Shown here: in pieces, positions 19,138 through 29,227 of the stretch | How positions within the stretch are numbered: position 1 is the first letter of the stretch | Layout of the letters: each line of letters starts with the position of its first letter | Assembly (NCBI GenBank): GCA_037128295.1 | Contig: JBAXWR010000007.1 | Location: 1-64,000 of the forward strand | DNA: 64,000 nt | Source: JAAFHB01 sp037128295 | GTDB taxonomy: Bacteria; Bacteroidota; Bacteroidia; Bacteroidales; Prolixibacteraceae | Direction of reading: 5' to 3' | Made by a program: the position numbers and the translations under genes | The notes under the pieces: model-generated | Databases searched by the model: none | Seen by the model: only the letters and a program-made list of their open reading frames with translations | Told to the model about the DNA's origin: nothing

Positions 19138-20646
19138 TCAATATCCCGGATTCTGAACCAAATTTGGATTGACATCGATTTCAGATTGTGGGAAAGGCAT
19201 CAAATAGTGCTTTGCCGCATTGAAAACCCGCCGTTGACCACCCTGATCCACAAGAGTAGGAATATAGGTTTCGGCAGTTTTCCATCGTTTTATATCGCTC
19301 CACCTTAACCCTTCAAGAGCTAATTCCACCCTTCTTTCCTGTCTGATCCGATCTCTCATTTGATCCTTTGTTAATCCGGCAGGAAGTGCGGGCATATTGA
19401 CTCCTGGTCTGGCCCTGATATCGTTTATAGCTTTGTAAACCGAGGCATCTGGACCTGAAGCCTCATTCTTTGCTTCAGCATACATTAATAAGACATCAGC
19501 ATATCTTAGAAGTATCCAATCCTGTTCACTTTTTGTACTGTAATCGCATGGCAGTGCATCCCAATTGCCGTATTTGACAGGGTTATAGCCACTTGCAGAT
19601 TGTCCGTTATAATTAAAATCGACTTCTTTACCACCAGAATTGATTGCTTTATCTGCAAATGGTTTAATTGTTAAAGCTAATCGTGGGTCGCGGTTAAGTT
19701 TGTAATTAGCCGCATTGTAAAGGGGCGAAGAAGTAATTGGAAGTCCATCAGTGCATTCATATGCATCGATAAGTTCCCGTCGTGGATTTACAACGCCATG
19801 CCAGTTCCAGCGAATATCCAGATCAGAATAGTCATCCGGGTTCAGATACCTCGTTGAAAACATGATCTCAGGATTATTCGATTGTCCAGATGCCAAAAAC
19901 AGTGTCCTGAAGTTGTTAAAAAGAGAAAATTTGCCTCCTGTGATCACCTGGTTGGCAGCAGTGGCTGCATCCGCCCATTGTCCCATCGTGAGCAATACCC
20001 TAGCCTTGAGTGCCAATGCGGAACCTTTAACAGCATGGCCATTTGTGTAGGCAACATCTGGAAGGTTTGCAATGGCAAAATCAAGATCACTTATCACTTG
20101 TGCAATTACCTCTGCTTTAGTACTTTGTTTAACCTTAGCCTCCTCGATGGTTACAGGTTTGGTGTACAACGGCACACCTCCATATACATCAGCAAGGTTA
20201 AAATAGAAAAATGCCCTAAGGAATTGTACCTCTGCCTTATACACTTTCAACTTGTCAGCAGAAATCGGTGTTTTATCAACATTTGCCAGGAAAAAGTTAC
20301 AGGAACTTATTCCAAGATAGCTATTGGTAAAAACCTCACTGATCAGGCTTCCTGAAGTTGATTCAATTTGTCCACGGGCAATAATTACCCATGCCTGCGA
20401 TTGGTTGGAGTCTGACTCTCCCGCCATAACTTCAAACTTTGCGTCATTGTGCTGAAATGGAGGGGCATAAAGACGTGAATAAACACCTGCCAATGCCATA
20501 TTCGCCTCCTTCTCACTTGTCCAGAAAGTCTCACTGGATATCTGATCTAAAGGATTTTTGTCAAGTAAACCGGAGCATGACATAAAGTTGAGTGCAAAAA
20601 CTCCGATAATGAAAATTCTTATACTTTTAATCATATACTTATTCAT
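19138..20646 (-). CDS. SusD/RagB-family outer-membrane glycan-binding lipoprotein
   Basis: A 502-residue surface lipoprotein that should form the lid of the paired SusC transporter and bind the glycan. The N-terminus has a signal ending in MSC (lipidation Cys about residue 24) and then NPLDQISSETFWTSEKEANMALAGVYSRLY, a typical SusD start. TPR-like helices follow (AEVQFLRAFFYFNLADVYGGVPL). The C-terminus has the family hallmark RRVELALEGLRWSDIKRWK and ends in NPGY. Translation may start at Met1 or Met5. It follows the SusC stop by 11 bp. The binding-site aromatics cannot be named without a structure, so the ligand is unknown. Confidence 0.95.
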   Translation of the reverse strand: MNKYMIKSIRIFIIGVFALNFMSCSGLLDKNPLDQISSETFWTSEKEANMALAGVYSRLYAPPFQHNDAKFEVMAGESDSNQSQAWVIIARGQIESTSGSLISEVFTNSYLGISSCNFFLANVDKTPISADKLKVYKAEVQFLRAFFYFNLADVYGGVPLYTKPVTIEEAKVKQSTKAEVIAQVISDLDFAIANLPDVAYTNGHAVKGSALALKARVLLTMGQWADAATAANQVITGGKFSLFNNFRTLFLASGQSNNPEIMFSTRYLNPDDYSDLDIRWNWHGVVNPRRELIDAYECTDGLPITSSPLYNAANYKLNRDPRLALTIKPFADKAINSGGKEVDFNYNGQSASGYNPVKYGNWDALPCDYSTKSEQDWILLRYADVLLMYAEAKNEASGPDASVYKAINDIRARPGVNMPALPAGLTKDQMRDRIRQERRVELALEGLRWSDIKRWKTAETYIPTLVDQGGQRRVFNAAKHYLMPFPQSEIDVNPNLVQNPGY

Positions 20647-20657
20647 AATGTCGATTT

Positions 20658-23600
20658 TTAAAGTTTCACTCTGATTCCAAAGGCTAATGTTCTGACATTT
20701 GGGTAAACGGAAAAGTTCCCCGAAGTTCTCTCAGGATCCATTCCAGGATACTTGGTAAAAGTGAACAGGTTGTCAGCAGTTAAATAAACCTGTGTTTGTT
20801 TCAAGCCTATCTTTTGGCTCATAGCTGTTGGAACAGTGTATCCAATGCGGAGGTTTTTTACACGTAGATATGATGAGTTATACAAATTGAAAGTCGATGT
20901 AGTACCCGTAACTGGTCCGTATCCCGATCTGTACATTGCCGGATAGGTATTGGTCGAACCGTCACCCGTCCAATGGTTCTTTACCAAATCCATTGTTGGC
21001 GGGGAACCTTGTGTATAAGGTGTTAGACCCCAGTTGTTTGCATAACTCTTAGTTCCGTTTACACCCTGAAAGAATACAGACACATCGAAGTCCTTCCAAT
21101 AAAGGTTGATGTTGCCTCCATAATAGAATTTGGGATAGTAACCTGGTATAACAATCCTATCTTTGGCATCAATAACGCCATCAGCTTTATCCAAAACGCC
21201 ATCACCATCGGAATCTATGGTCAACTGATCTTTAAACTTCAAATCTCCTGGCTTTGGATTAAACTGGTGTTTGGGCCCGTTGTCAATTTCAGCCTGATTT
21301 TGGAAAATTCCGATCCATTCAACCATATACCATGAACCATAAGGGAGACCCTCCTTAACCAGATTCGTCCCAATGGTCGGGCTGATTATTTTGGTTACTT
21401 CGTTTTTGAAGAAGGATATGTTAAAGTTAACATCATACTTTAATTTCCCGATTTTGTTGGAATGCCCAAGTTCAAAATCCCAACCTTTATTTTTCATCTG
21501 ACCGCCATTAACCGTAGGAGCGGATAGTCCTACACTGGCAGGAACAGGGATCTGATAGAGGATGTCATCAGTGGTTTTGTTGTACCAATCGGCAGTGAAC
21601 GTAAACAAACCGTTTTTTACATTCATGTCAATTCCAAAGTCGGTGACTGTTGTTGTTTCCCATTGCAGTGTTTTGTCAACAAGCCTTGTGGGACGCGCTC
21701 CAGCTTCCAAGGCTGCAAAATCATATTGAGTTGTTGACAAAACGTCCTGATAAGGATATAATCCTACGTTTTGATTACCCAATTGTCCCCAGGATCCCCT
21801 AAGTTTCATATTGGAAAGCCAGTCGTATTTTTTCATAAACGATTCCTGCGAAATTCTCCAGGCACCAGATGCAGAAGGGAAAAATCCCCAACGGGTTTTT
21901 GGGGCAATTCTGGAAGTACCGTCATAACGCCCATTGAGTTCAACAAAGTACTTGTCCTTAAAATCATAAGTAGCACGTCCAAAAAAGGACTGTATTGCCC
22001 ATTCGTTTGCTGTTCCACGGGTAGTTTGGCCTGTAGCCGAACCTGCGTTAAGCTCTTTGAGATTATCTGTTGGAAAAGTGACTTTGGAACCCCCTAATTG
22101 TTTAGAATAGGAACCTTCCTGGTTATACCCACCTAAAACATTCACATTGTGGATCTTATTAAAGATTTTTTTGAAGTTTAATGTGGAATACAATGTAGTG
22201 TTTAAGGTTGCATAGATATCCTCAATAACCCCCTGATGCCATACGGCACCGTTATGAGCAAAAGTACCATCTGTAAAATAATAGTTGTTAACTGCATTCT
22301 CATGATTCTGTATCCAGTTATAATCAAAAGAAGCTGCTCCTTTGGTAGTCCATTTCAGATCCTTATTCAGGTTGATCTCTGCATAAACTTGTGGGGCTGT
22401 ATAGTATCGGGTGTTCAAATTCGACCCTTGCGCGATCATCGCATCAGGATTCCTTACGGTCCACTCAGCAATAGCAGGACTGTATCTTGCCACAAACCCA
22501 GTTGAGCCATCAGGCAATGTCATCGTCGGGGTATAATTTGGACCAGGTCCAAAAGTATGCATGATAAAATAGTTATCTGCAAATGTTGACTGCACATCCG
22601 CCACCTTATCTGATTTTAACAATTGTACATTTCCACCTACTTTGAACCAGTCAGTTATTTTAGTGTCAACATTTAATTGCATATTATATCTCTTGAAATC
22701 AAATAAAGGGACTATTCCTGATTGATCAAAATAGCCAACAGACAGATTAAATGTAGTTTTTTCGTTTCCGCCATTGATACTCAGGTGATGGTTTTGAGTA
22801 AAACCAGTTTTGTACATGTGCTTTTCCCAGTTAAAATTCGGGTATTTAACAGGGTCGTTTGGATGGCTTCTGAATGCATCTATTTCAGTCTGAGTAAAAT
22901 AGGGCACCATACCTGCCCTTACATTGGCTTCATTCCAATATTGCATGTAGTCGGCCGAATTGTAAAGAAGATCAGGCAGTCGTGTTGGGTCCTGAGCGGC
23001 AAAGGTGCCATGGTATTCGATCGACACGCTCCCTGCTTTTCCCCTTTTTGTCGTAACCAAAATTACACCATTTGCAGCCCTCGCACCATATATTGCTGCT
23101 GACGCTGCATCCTTTAATACAGAGACATCTTCGATGTTGTCTGCATCCAGGTAGGACATGTTGCCTTCTACTCCATCAATCAGAACAAGAGGATTGCTAC
23201 CAGTACTGCTAAATGTCCCGAATCCACGAATCCGGATTGTTGCACCATCTGCACCCGGTGTTGCACCACTTTGCGTTACCTGTAATCCGGAGGCTTTTCC
23301 CTCCAAAAGGTTTTGAACACTTGGAACAGGTCGTTTTGCCATTTCAGTACCGGTGACAGATGACACGGATCCGGTAAGATTTGCCCTTTTCTGGGTACCA
23401 TATCCTACAGCCACAACCTCTTCAAGGTCTATCACGTTAGATTCCATCGCAATACTGAAGTTGGTTTTAGTGCCAAGCGTGATTTCCTGATTTTTCATTC
23501 CAATGAAAGAGATCGTCAACACTTTGGCATCTGAGGGAACTGCGATCGTAAATGCACCTTCCATATCAGAAACCACACCTATGGTGGTCCCTTTTACGAT

Positions 23601-23816
23601 TACAGAAGCACCTGGCAACGGAAGCCCTTGATTATCTGATATTTTTCCGCTAATCTTTCTACCTTGCTGTTGCGCAATAACACCGTTTGTTATACAAGAT
23701 AAGGTAATCAAGCCAATTAAACAAAACTGATAAAATGCAACTTTTGTCTTTAAAGAATACTCAATAATTGTGGCCAGATAGGGTAAATGGCCATTTTTCG
23801 TCAATTTTTTTTTCAT
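20658..23816 (-). CDS. SusC/RagA-family TonB-dependent transporter without STN domain
   Basis: A 1052-residue outer-membrane barrel importing oligosaccharides with its SusD partner. Order of parts: signal or anchor (about 26-48), CarboxypepD_reg-like beta domain from GRKISGKISDNQGLPLPGAS (about 52-130), TonB-box region EEVVAVGYGTQKRANLTGS, plug with IRIRGFGTF, VLIDGVEG and SAAIYGARAANGVILVTTK, then the 22-strand barrel ending in FGIRVKL. It has no STN domain, unlike the second SusC here, so it should not signal directly to FecR. A calcium-site-like stretch (TIDSDGDGVLDKADG) is present near the C-terminus, as in many SusC proteins. It is preceded by a 352-bp gap, so it probably has its own promoter. 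Confidence 0.95.
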   Translation of the reverse strand: MKKKLTKNGHLPYLATIIEYSLKTKVAFYQFCLIGLITLSCITNGVIAQQQGRKISGKISDNQGLPLPGASVIVKGTTIGVVSDMEGAFTIAVPSDAKVLTISFIGMKNQEITLGTKTNFSIAMESNVIDLEEVVAVGYGTQKRANLTGSVSSVTGTEMAKRPVPSVQNLLEGKASGLQVTQSGATPGADGATIRIRGFGTFSSTGSNPLVLIDGVEGNMSYLDADNIEDVSVLKDAASAAIYGARAANGVILVTTKRGKAGSVSIEYHGTFAAQDPTRLPDLLYNSADYMQYWNEANVRAGMVPYFTQTEIDAFRSHPNDPVKYPNFNWEKHMYKTGFTQNHHLSINGGNEKTTFNLSVGYFDQSGIVPLFDFKRYNMQLNVDTKITDWFKVGGNVQLLKSDKVADVQSTFADNYFIMHTFGPGPNYTPTMTLPDGSTGFVARYSPAIAEWTVRNPDAMIAQGSNLNTRYYTAPQVYAEINLNKDLKWTTKGAASFDYNWIQNHENAVNNYYFTDGTFAHNGAVWHQGVIEDIYATLNTTLYSTLNFKKIFNKIHNVNVLGGYNQEGSYSKQLGGSKVTFPTDNLKELNAGSATGQTTRGTANEWAIQSFFGRATYDFKDKYFVELNGRYDGTSRIAPKTRWGFFPSASGAWRISQESFMKKYDWLSNMKLRGSWGQLGNQNVGLYPYQDVLSTTQYDFAALEAGARPTRLVDKTLQWETTTVTDFGIDMNVKNGLFTFTADWYNKTTDDILYQIPVPASVGLSAPTVNGGQMKNKGWDFELGHSNKIGKLKYDVNFNISFFKNEVTKIISPTIGTNLVKEGLPYGSWYMVEWIGIFQNQAEIDNGPKHQFNPKPGDLKFKDQLTIDSDGDGVLDKADGVIDAKDRIVIPGYYPKFYYGGNINLYWKDFDVSVFFQGVNGTKSYANNWGLTPYTQGSPPTMDLVKNHWTGDGSTNTYPAMYRSGYGPVTGTTSTFNLYNSSYLRVKNLRIGYTVPTAMSQKIGLKQTQVYLTADNLFTFTKYPGMDPERTSGNFSVYPNVRTLAFGIRVKL

Positions 23817-24168
23817 ACTTTTGCTGAAAATTTAGTTTAGCCATTTTTATCAATGAATAAATTCCACTAAATTCATTTTAAATGGCTTTAATTAAGTAAT
23901 TGAAAACGAGAATCACTTGAACCTGGGGTACTCTCAGGTTCATTTGTTTTTTTCTTTTGGGTTTACTTCATAGGCATGATATTTTATTGGTATTATATAC
24001 GCTTAAATTGATGATATAAATCAGCAAATCAAATGTAGGAACTCTTTTCTTTCAGGGATTGCATAATTAAGGCTTTTCTTTATACAATTACGACAAAAGA
24101 ATAGGGTGAGTTTCCCCGCCCTATTCCATACAAACGAACCATTTACTAAATCAACACCAACTATTTAT
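23817..24168 (-). promoter_or_regulatory. Intergenic control region ahead of the STN-less SusC
   Basis: This 352-bp gap holds no gene. On the minus strand a TACATTTG box (24030-24037) fits the Bacteroidota -7 pattern TAnnTTTG, but I find no clear TTG at the -33 position. If it is used, the transcript leader would be roughly 200 bases. The leader contains a perfect 8-base inverted repeat (23918-23925 with 23935-23942). The T-rich tract next to that repeat is on the plus-strand side, so it would not end minus-strand transcription. The distal part carries the terminator of the upstream SusCD pair. Confidence 0.4.
24100..24125 (-). terminator. Hairpin terminator after the STN-type SusC/SusD pair
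   Basis: The arms AATAGGG (24100-24106) and CCCTATT (24119-24125) pair perfectly and extend by one or two weaker pairs. On the minus strand CTTTTGTCG follows. It lies 44 bp past the SusD stop. The short T-run makes it a moderate terminator. Confidence 0.55.
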
Positions 24169-25659
24169 CTAATAACCAGGGTTTTGCCACAGCACTTTCG
24201 TATCCTGGTATCTGTTTAATTCATCAAACGGAATCGGGAAAAGTACCTGGGTTGCTTTCATCCTGAAGGTTCCACCATCCTGGACAGGATTGGAAAGCTT
24301 CGTATTGATCACATCCATTGCAATCCCCCAACGAACCAGATCAGGCCAACGCAATCCCTCAAATGCAAACTCAACCCGCCGTTCTTTAATAATTGCATTT
24401 CTAAACGACGCCTGATCAGGAACTTGTACTGTAGTTAGCGGTGTTAATCCTGCCCGGGTTCTAACCGAGTTAAGGATGGCTATCGCCTCACCAGAGTTTG
24501 AAAACGCAGTCTCGTTTAATACTTCGGCATACATCATTTTCACATCGGTATAACGGATTACCGGTAAATTAACACCCCAGTCGTTAGCTACTTTTGGGGT
24601 TGTAACATCGGCATAGTGATACTTGCGAATAAAGTAATTCTTGGTATCTAATGCTCCATTCCATTTGATATTGGTTACGCAGGAAATTTCTTTTCTTAAA
24701 TCTCCTGATTCATAGGCTGCTGCCAGATCAGTCGTGATCATTGGCGCTGAACTATATCCGGTAAAGGGCTGAATAGTACCAACATAATCCTGTGGTAACA
24801 TCCCTGTTGTAAATTGTTGTCCTTCGCCAAGCTGTCCCCCCATAAACTGTACTTCCCATAATCTTTCCATACCATTTTCTTTACTCTCGGCAAAACAGTT
24901 TTTATAATCAGCTTCCATACCGTATAACCCAGAGTTGATGATATCGCTAAGTAATGTTTTTGCTTTTGCATAATCTTTTTGGAATAGGTACATCCGAGAC
25001 AGAATTCCCATGGCTGAATATTTTGTCAATCGGCCAATATTTTTACCTGTCCATTTCACCGTAGGCAAGAGCGCTATGGCATTATTGAAATTCTCGGCGG
25101 CATAAGCAAATGTTTCGGTTTGAGTTGAACGGGCAATTGTTTTTGTCTCATCGACCGAAGTAATTTTTTTGATTAATGGAACGCCGCCAAACTGCCATCC
25201 AAGCATCCAGTAACTGTATGCACGGAAGGCTAATGCCTCCCCTTTGATGTATTTTTTGGCATTTTCATCGGTAAAGGTAACCGCATCAATCTTCTCCAGT
25301 ATTATATTGCTTCTGTTTATAATTATGTAATAGGACGAGTAGTTTCCCGCATGGGTACTGTTGTTGGCATCATCAATGAAACGTTCAATTCCGCCCAAAT
25401 AACCTGCACTTGCCTGTGGAATAATGACATTACATTCATCGCTGCGAAGCATATCCATATATATTGTACCGTTTACATTGCTTTGATACATGGACTGATG
25501 GGCTGCATAGACACCGGCAATAGCTTGTTCGAAATCAGTTTGTGTTTTATATCCGCCTGCTTCGCTATAAGAGGAGTCAGGAAGAACAGTTAAAAAATCT
25601 TCACATCCGGTGAAGGTGACTACTGTAAGTAGCAAAAATGCTTTGAATATTAATTTCAT
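24169..25659 (-). CDS. SusD/RagB-family lipoprotein, partner of the STN-type SusC
   Basis: A 496-residue surface lipoprotein. The signal LLLTVVTFTGCEDF gives a clear lipobox with Cys19. The body has helical repeats (KGEALAFRAYSYWMLGWQFGGVPL, YSAMGILSRMYLFQKDYAKA) and the hallmark RRVEFAFEGLRWPDLVRW near the C-terminus, ending in NPGY. It starts 13 bp after the SusC stop and is clearly its partner. It differs enough from the other SusD that the two pairs are not a recent duplication, so they may capture different glycans or different-sized products. Confidence 0.95.
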   Translation of the reverse strand: MKLIFKAFLLLTVVTFTGCEDFLTVLPDSSYSEAGGYKTQTDFEQAIAGVYAAHQSMYQSNVNGTIYMDMLRSDECNVIIPQASAGYLGGIERFIDDANNSTHAGNYSSYYIIINRSNIILEKIDAVTFTDENAKKYIKGEALAFRAYSYWMLGWQFGGVPLIKKITSVDETKTIARSTQTETFAYAAENFNNAIALLPTVKWTGKNIGRLTKYSAMGILSRMYLFQKDYAKAKTLLSDIINSGLYGMEADYKNCFAESKENGMERLWEVQFMGGQLGEGQQFTTGMLPQDYVGTIQPFTGYSSAPMITTDLAAAYESGDLRKEISCVTNIKWNGALDTKNYFIRKYHYADVTTPKVANDWGVNLPVIRYTDVKMMYAEVLNETAFSNSGEAIAILNSVRTRAGLTPLTTVQVPDQASFRNAIIKERRVEFAFEGLRWPDLVRWGIAMDVINTKLSNPVQDGGTFRMKATQVLFPIPFDELNRYQDTKVLWQNPGY

Positions 25660-25672
25660 ATCGAGTTTATTT

Positions 25673-28600
25673 TTAGAAGGTTATATTTACACCGAAAGTA
25701 TAACGCTTTGATAATGGGTATGTTGTATAATCAACGCCAGCCTGTGTGGTTTCGTTTCCAAAGGTGTTTGACTCGGTGGTAACACCTGGATAATTATCAA
25801 AAGTCGCGAGATTGTCGATTGAAATATAGGCCTTGGCAGCCTTCACAAGAGAGCTTCCCAGAATTTTCTTAGGGAAATTATAGGTAAGCGAAATATTCTT
25901 GATTTTTAGAAAACTGGCATTGTAAATCCTTAAATCGCTGTTATTGTCGTTTTTACCTGCCAATGCGTAAAAAGTTTTTCCATCCCATGACATATCAACT
26001 CCAGCAATTGAGGGAATTGGGTTTTCTCCGGCACCATAGATTTTTTCATAATCTGGTTTCCAGGAATGTATCCATCTGCCAAGAATTTTGAGTCCTGCAC
26101 CTCCACTGTCGAGTTGCCGTTGGCCTAACCACATAATGTCGCCGCCGAGTTGTCCCTGTATCAACACACTTAATTCAAAACCTTTGTACTCGAGTCGGTT
26201 CGTAAAACCGTAAATCAGATCAGGTAAATTGCTCCCGTAAGGGGATAAGTCGGACGAGTTAATTACACCATCAGCCTTATCCATAACACCATCGCCATTT
26301 GAATCAATGGTCAATTGATCAATATATTTTACGTTACCTGCCACCTGACCGGTCATAATAGGTACCAATGCTTTTTTACTGGCATCGAAATCGGTAGGTA
26401 ACAAAATACCATCGGTACGGTAAACATAGAACTGCGTAACAGGACCACCAACTTTGGTAATGAACTGGGCATCCCAATTAGCTGCGGTAAACTGCATAAC
26501 GCCTCCCATGTCGATTACTTTGTTCTTGTTCGTTGAAAGGTTTAAAGAAGAACTCCATTTGAGTTGTCCAGTAGTATTACGGGTGTTTATATCAACCTCC
26601 CATCCCTTATTCTGTACTTCACCCAGATTGGTGCGGAAACTACTGAATCCGGTACTGTTAGGAACCGGTACGTTGAAAAGTAAATCAGTAGTTTTATTGA
26701 TGTAGTAGTCGAAATTGACCTGAATCCGGTTTTTTAGCACTGATAAATCCAACCCAATATCTGTAGTGGTGGTAGTCTCCCATTGTAGGTTATTGTTTCC
26801 AATGTTATTGGGCGCCAAACCACCCTGAATAGCATTGTTCCAGGAAGTATTGTCAACACGCAACAATGCCATATAGTCATAATTTCCAATTCGGTCGTTT
26901 CCAGCCATACCCCATGATGCCCTGACTTTCAATAGCGATAACCAGTCATATTTTTTCATGAAAGTCTCTTCATTTAATTTCCAACCTGCTGATGCAGAAG
27001 GAAATAAACCCCACTTGTTGTTGGTGCCAAACCTCGATGATCCATCACGGCGAATACTGGCGTTGAACAAATACTTATCTTTATAGTTATAGCTGGCCCT
27101 ACCAAAGAAGGAGGCTGCGGTGTTTTTGTCTTTGAAAGTATACGCTTGGGTGGGTGTAGTGGCAACATTTAGGGTTCTTACCAAAGAGTTCGGAAAACCT
27201 GTGGCAGACGACGATATATTGTAATACCTGTGTTCGTCAGCACTTTGGCCTACCAAAAGATTAATTGCATGGTCTTTTATACTAAAATCGTAGGTCAGGG
27301 TATTCTGGAGAGTCCAATCCGAATTGCGTATGACATTGCTATTTCCTGAAGGAATACTACCCCTGTCTAAAGGAGGCATAAAATATTCATAGATTTCTGA
27401 TCGGTAGTCGTTGCTGTATTGAGACTTAAAGATAAGTCCTTTTAGAATAGAATATTCACCCCAAATAGAGGTATTTATTTTACTTTTTTCGGTAGCATCG
27501 GTCATTTGTCTGAGCCTCTCCAACGGATTGGTATAAATTAAAGATAAGCTTTGATCATCGGGGAATCCAAGTTGTTGAGTAGCTTCATTGAGTTGAACGA
27601 TAGGAGCTTCTGCCATCGCATGGTGAATTACCGTCTCTTTGCCCTGGGTATTCTGGTCTGCTTGTTTTGATATGGAAGGTGCAATATTTAAACCTATTTT
27701 CAGCTTATCACTGACATTCAACATTGCATTAACCCTGAAATTTAATCTATTGTAAAATGTCTCTTTGATGATTCCTTCCTGATTCAAGAAGCCTCCGGAA
27801 ACGAAGATGCTTCCTTTATCGGTTTTTGTTGAAGCTGAAATTTGATAGTTTTGAAGTGGGGCGGTTTGGGAAATAGCTTTCATCCAATCAACATAAGGTC
27901 GTGATCCATCGGTCCAGGTTGTTGGAATCTGTAGGTTAGCAGGTCTTTTACTCATTGGATCTTTCATTGAGCCTCCGTTGCGCAAATAAGTTTCGTTACG
28001 CGCGTAGATCGTATAGGCTAACCACTCCGATCCGTCAAACATGTCAACATTCTTTACCGCATCCTGTAATCCCCAATAGGCATCAACAGTAATGGCGGAG
28101 TTACCGGCACCCTGCTTGGTTTCAATCAGGATGACACCGTTGGCTCCCCTTGAACCATAAATGGATGTTGCCGAGGCATCTTTAAGTACTTGGATAGAAG
28201 AAACATCCGAAGGATTGATGTCAGTCATATTTTCACGTGGGATTCCGTCGATAACATAAAGTGGACTGCTATTCCCATTGATGGTATTGACCCCCCTGAT
28301 TTTAATCGTCAGTTCCGACCCCGGAATACCTGATTGATTCTGTGCCCTAACACCTGATAGTTGTCCTGCAAAAGCTTCTCCCATGGTGGTGATCGGTCGC
28401 TCTTTGATACTCTGATTGCTGATTTTGGCAATTGAACTTGTCAGGTTGGATTTTTTCTGAACGCCATATCCGATTGCAACAACTTCATCCAATCCGATTG
28501 ATTCTTCTTCAAGTGTAATGTTGAAATTTGCTTTATTTCCCAAAATTATCTCTTGCGACCTCATTCCTACGAATGAAAAGACAATCGTTTTGGTCCCATC

Positions 28601-29137
28601 CGGGATTGTAAGTGCAAAGCTTCCTTCAAGATTGGTGGTAACACCGATGGCTGTTCCTTTAGCTACCACTGAAACCCCTGGAAGCGGTGTGCCTGTCTGA
28701 TCGGAAACTTTTCCTGAGATTTTTTTACCTTGTTGCTGGGCCATCTGCCTGATCAGATTCGTATCGTCAGAATTCCTGGTCAATACAATCTGACGATCGA
28801 AGATCGTAAAAAGAATATCTGTACCTGTAAATAACTCATTCAGAACTTCATCTATTTTTTTACCTTTAACATGAATATCGACTTCCCTGTTGGTATTGAT
28901 CAAATCCTGATTGTACAAAAAGTAGAATTCACTCTTACTTTCGATCTCATTCAATACATTTTCAAGTTTGGTTCTGTTAAAGTTGAGTTCCAATTTTGTC
29001 TTTTGAGCATAGGCTTCATCTGACGCGAACGTCTGAATGATCCCAAGAAAAAAGAAGAATAGACACCATTTCATAATTGTTAAACTTTTTTTTAAGGCAT
29101 AATGATCCAATGCCCACCATTCACGTTTTTTTTTCAT
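25673..29137 (-). CDS. SusC/RagA-family TonB-dependent transporter with STN signalling domain
   Basis: An 1154-residue importer that also acts as a sensor. After an N-terminal segment (signal around 22-45, WCLFFFFLGIIQTFASDEAYA) comes an STN domain (about 48-120: LNFNRTKLENVLNEIE, IDEVLNELFTGTDI) that should contact the periplasmic part of FecR. Then follow a CarboxypepD_reg-like domain (GKKISGKVSDQTGTPLPGVS), the TonB-box region GLDEVVAIGYGVQKKSNLTSS, the plug (IKIRGVNTI, YVIDGIPRENM, ATSIYGSRGANGVILIETK) and the barrel. A later start at Met22 would leave a simpler signal peptide. It lies 90 bp downstream of the FecR gene, which together with the STN marks a trans-envelope sigma/anti-sigma circuit. 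Confidence 0.95.
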   Translation of the reverse strand: MKKKREWWALDHYALKKSLTIMKWCLFFFFLGIIQTFASDEAYAQKTKLELNFNRTKLENVLNEIESKSEFYFLYNQDLINTNREVDIHVKGKKIDEVLNELFTGTDILFTIFDRQIVLTRNSDDTNLIRQMAQQQGKKISGKVSDQTGTPLPGVSVVAKGTAIGVTTNLEGSFALTIPDGTKTIVFSFVGMRSQEIILGNKANFNITLEEESIGLDEVVAIGYGVQKKSNLTSSIAKISNQSIKERPITTMGEAFAGQLSGVRAQNQSGIPGSELTIKIRGVNTINGNSSPLYVIDGIPRENMTDINPSDVSSIQVLKDASATSIYGSRGANGVILIETKQGAGNSAITVDAYWGLQDAVKNVDMFDGSEWLAYTIYARNETYLRNGGSMKDPMSKRPANLQIPTTWTDGSRPYVDWMKAISQTAPLQNYQISASTKTDKGSIFVSGGFLNQEGIIKETFYNRLNFRVNAMLNVSDKLKIGLNIAPSISKQADQNTQGKETVIHHAMAEAPIVQLNEATQQLGFPDDQSLSLIYTNPLERLRQMTDATEKSKINTSIWGEYSILKGLIFKSQYSNDYRSEIYEYFMPPLDRGSIPSGNSNVIRNSDWTLQNTLTYDFSIKDHAINLLVGQSADEHRYYNISSSATGFPNSLVRTLNVATTPTQAYTFKDKNTAASFFGRASYNYKDKYLFNASIRRDGSSRFGTNNKWGLFPSASAGWKLNEETFMKKYDWLSLLKVRASWGMAGNDRIGNYDYMALLRVDNTSWNNAIQGGLAPNNIGNNNLQWETTTTTDIGLDLSVLKNRIQVNFDYYINKTTDLLFNVPVPNSTGFSSFRTNLGEVQNKGWEVDINTRNTTGQLKWSSSLNLSTNKNKVIDMGGVMQFTAANWDAQFITKVGGPVTQFYVYRTDGILLPTDFDASKKALVPIMTGQVAGNVKYIDQLTIDSNGDGVMDKADGVINSSDLSPYGSNLPDLIYGFTNRLEYKGFELSVLIQGQLGGDIMWLGQRQLDSGGAGLKILGRWIHSWKPDYEKIYGAGENPIPSIAGVDMSWDGKTFYALAGKNDNNSDLRIYNASFLKIKNISLTYNFPKKILGSSLVKAAKAYISIDNLATFDNYPGVTTESNTFGNETTQAGVDYTTYPLSKRYTFGVNITF

Positions 29138-29192
29138 ACATTTACCGTTGTAGAATTAATACTTGTAACTATCTGTTATTACTACATTTTAG

Positions 29193-29219
29193 CAGGGGAG
29201 TGGTCGCAACACTTCCCTG
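29193..29219. repeat. Hairpin between the FecR and SusC genes
   Basis: A 10-base stem (29193-29202 with 29210-29219, one G-T pair) around a 7-base loop, just past the FecR stop. No T-run follows on the minus strand. It may partly separate regulator and transporter expression or protect an mRNA end. It is followed by about 55 bp in which a sigma-factor-dependent promoter for SusC could lie, but I cannot name its boxes. Confidence 0.45.
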
Positions 29220-29227
29220 TTTACTTA

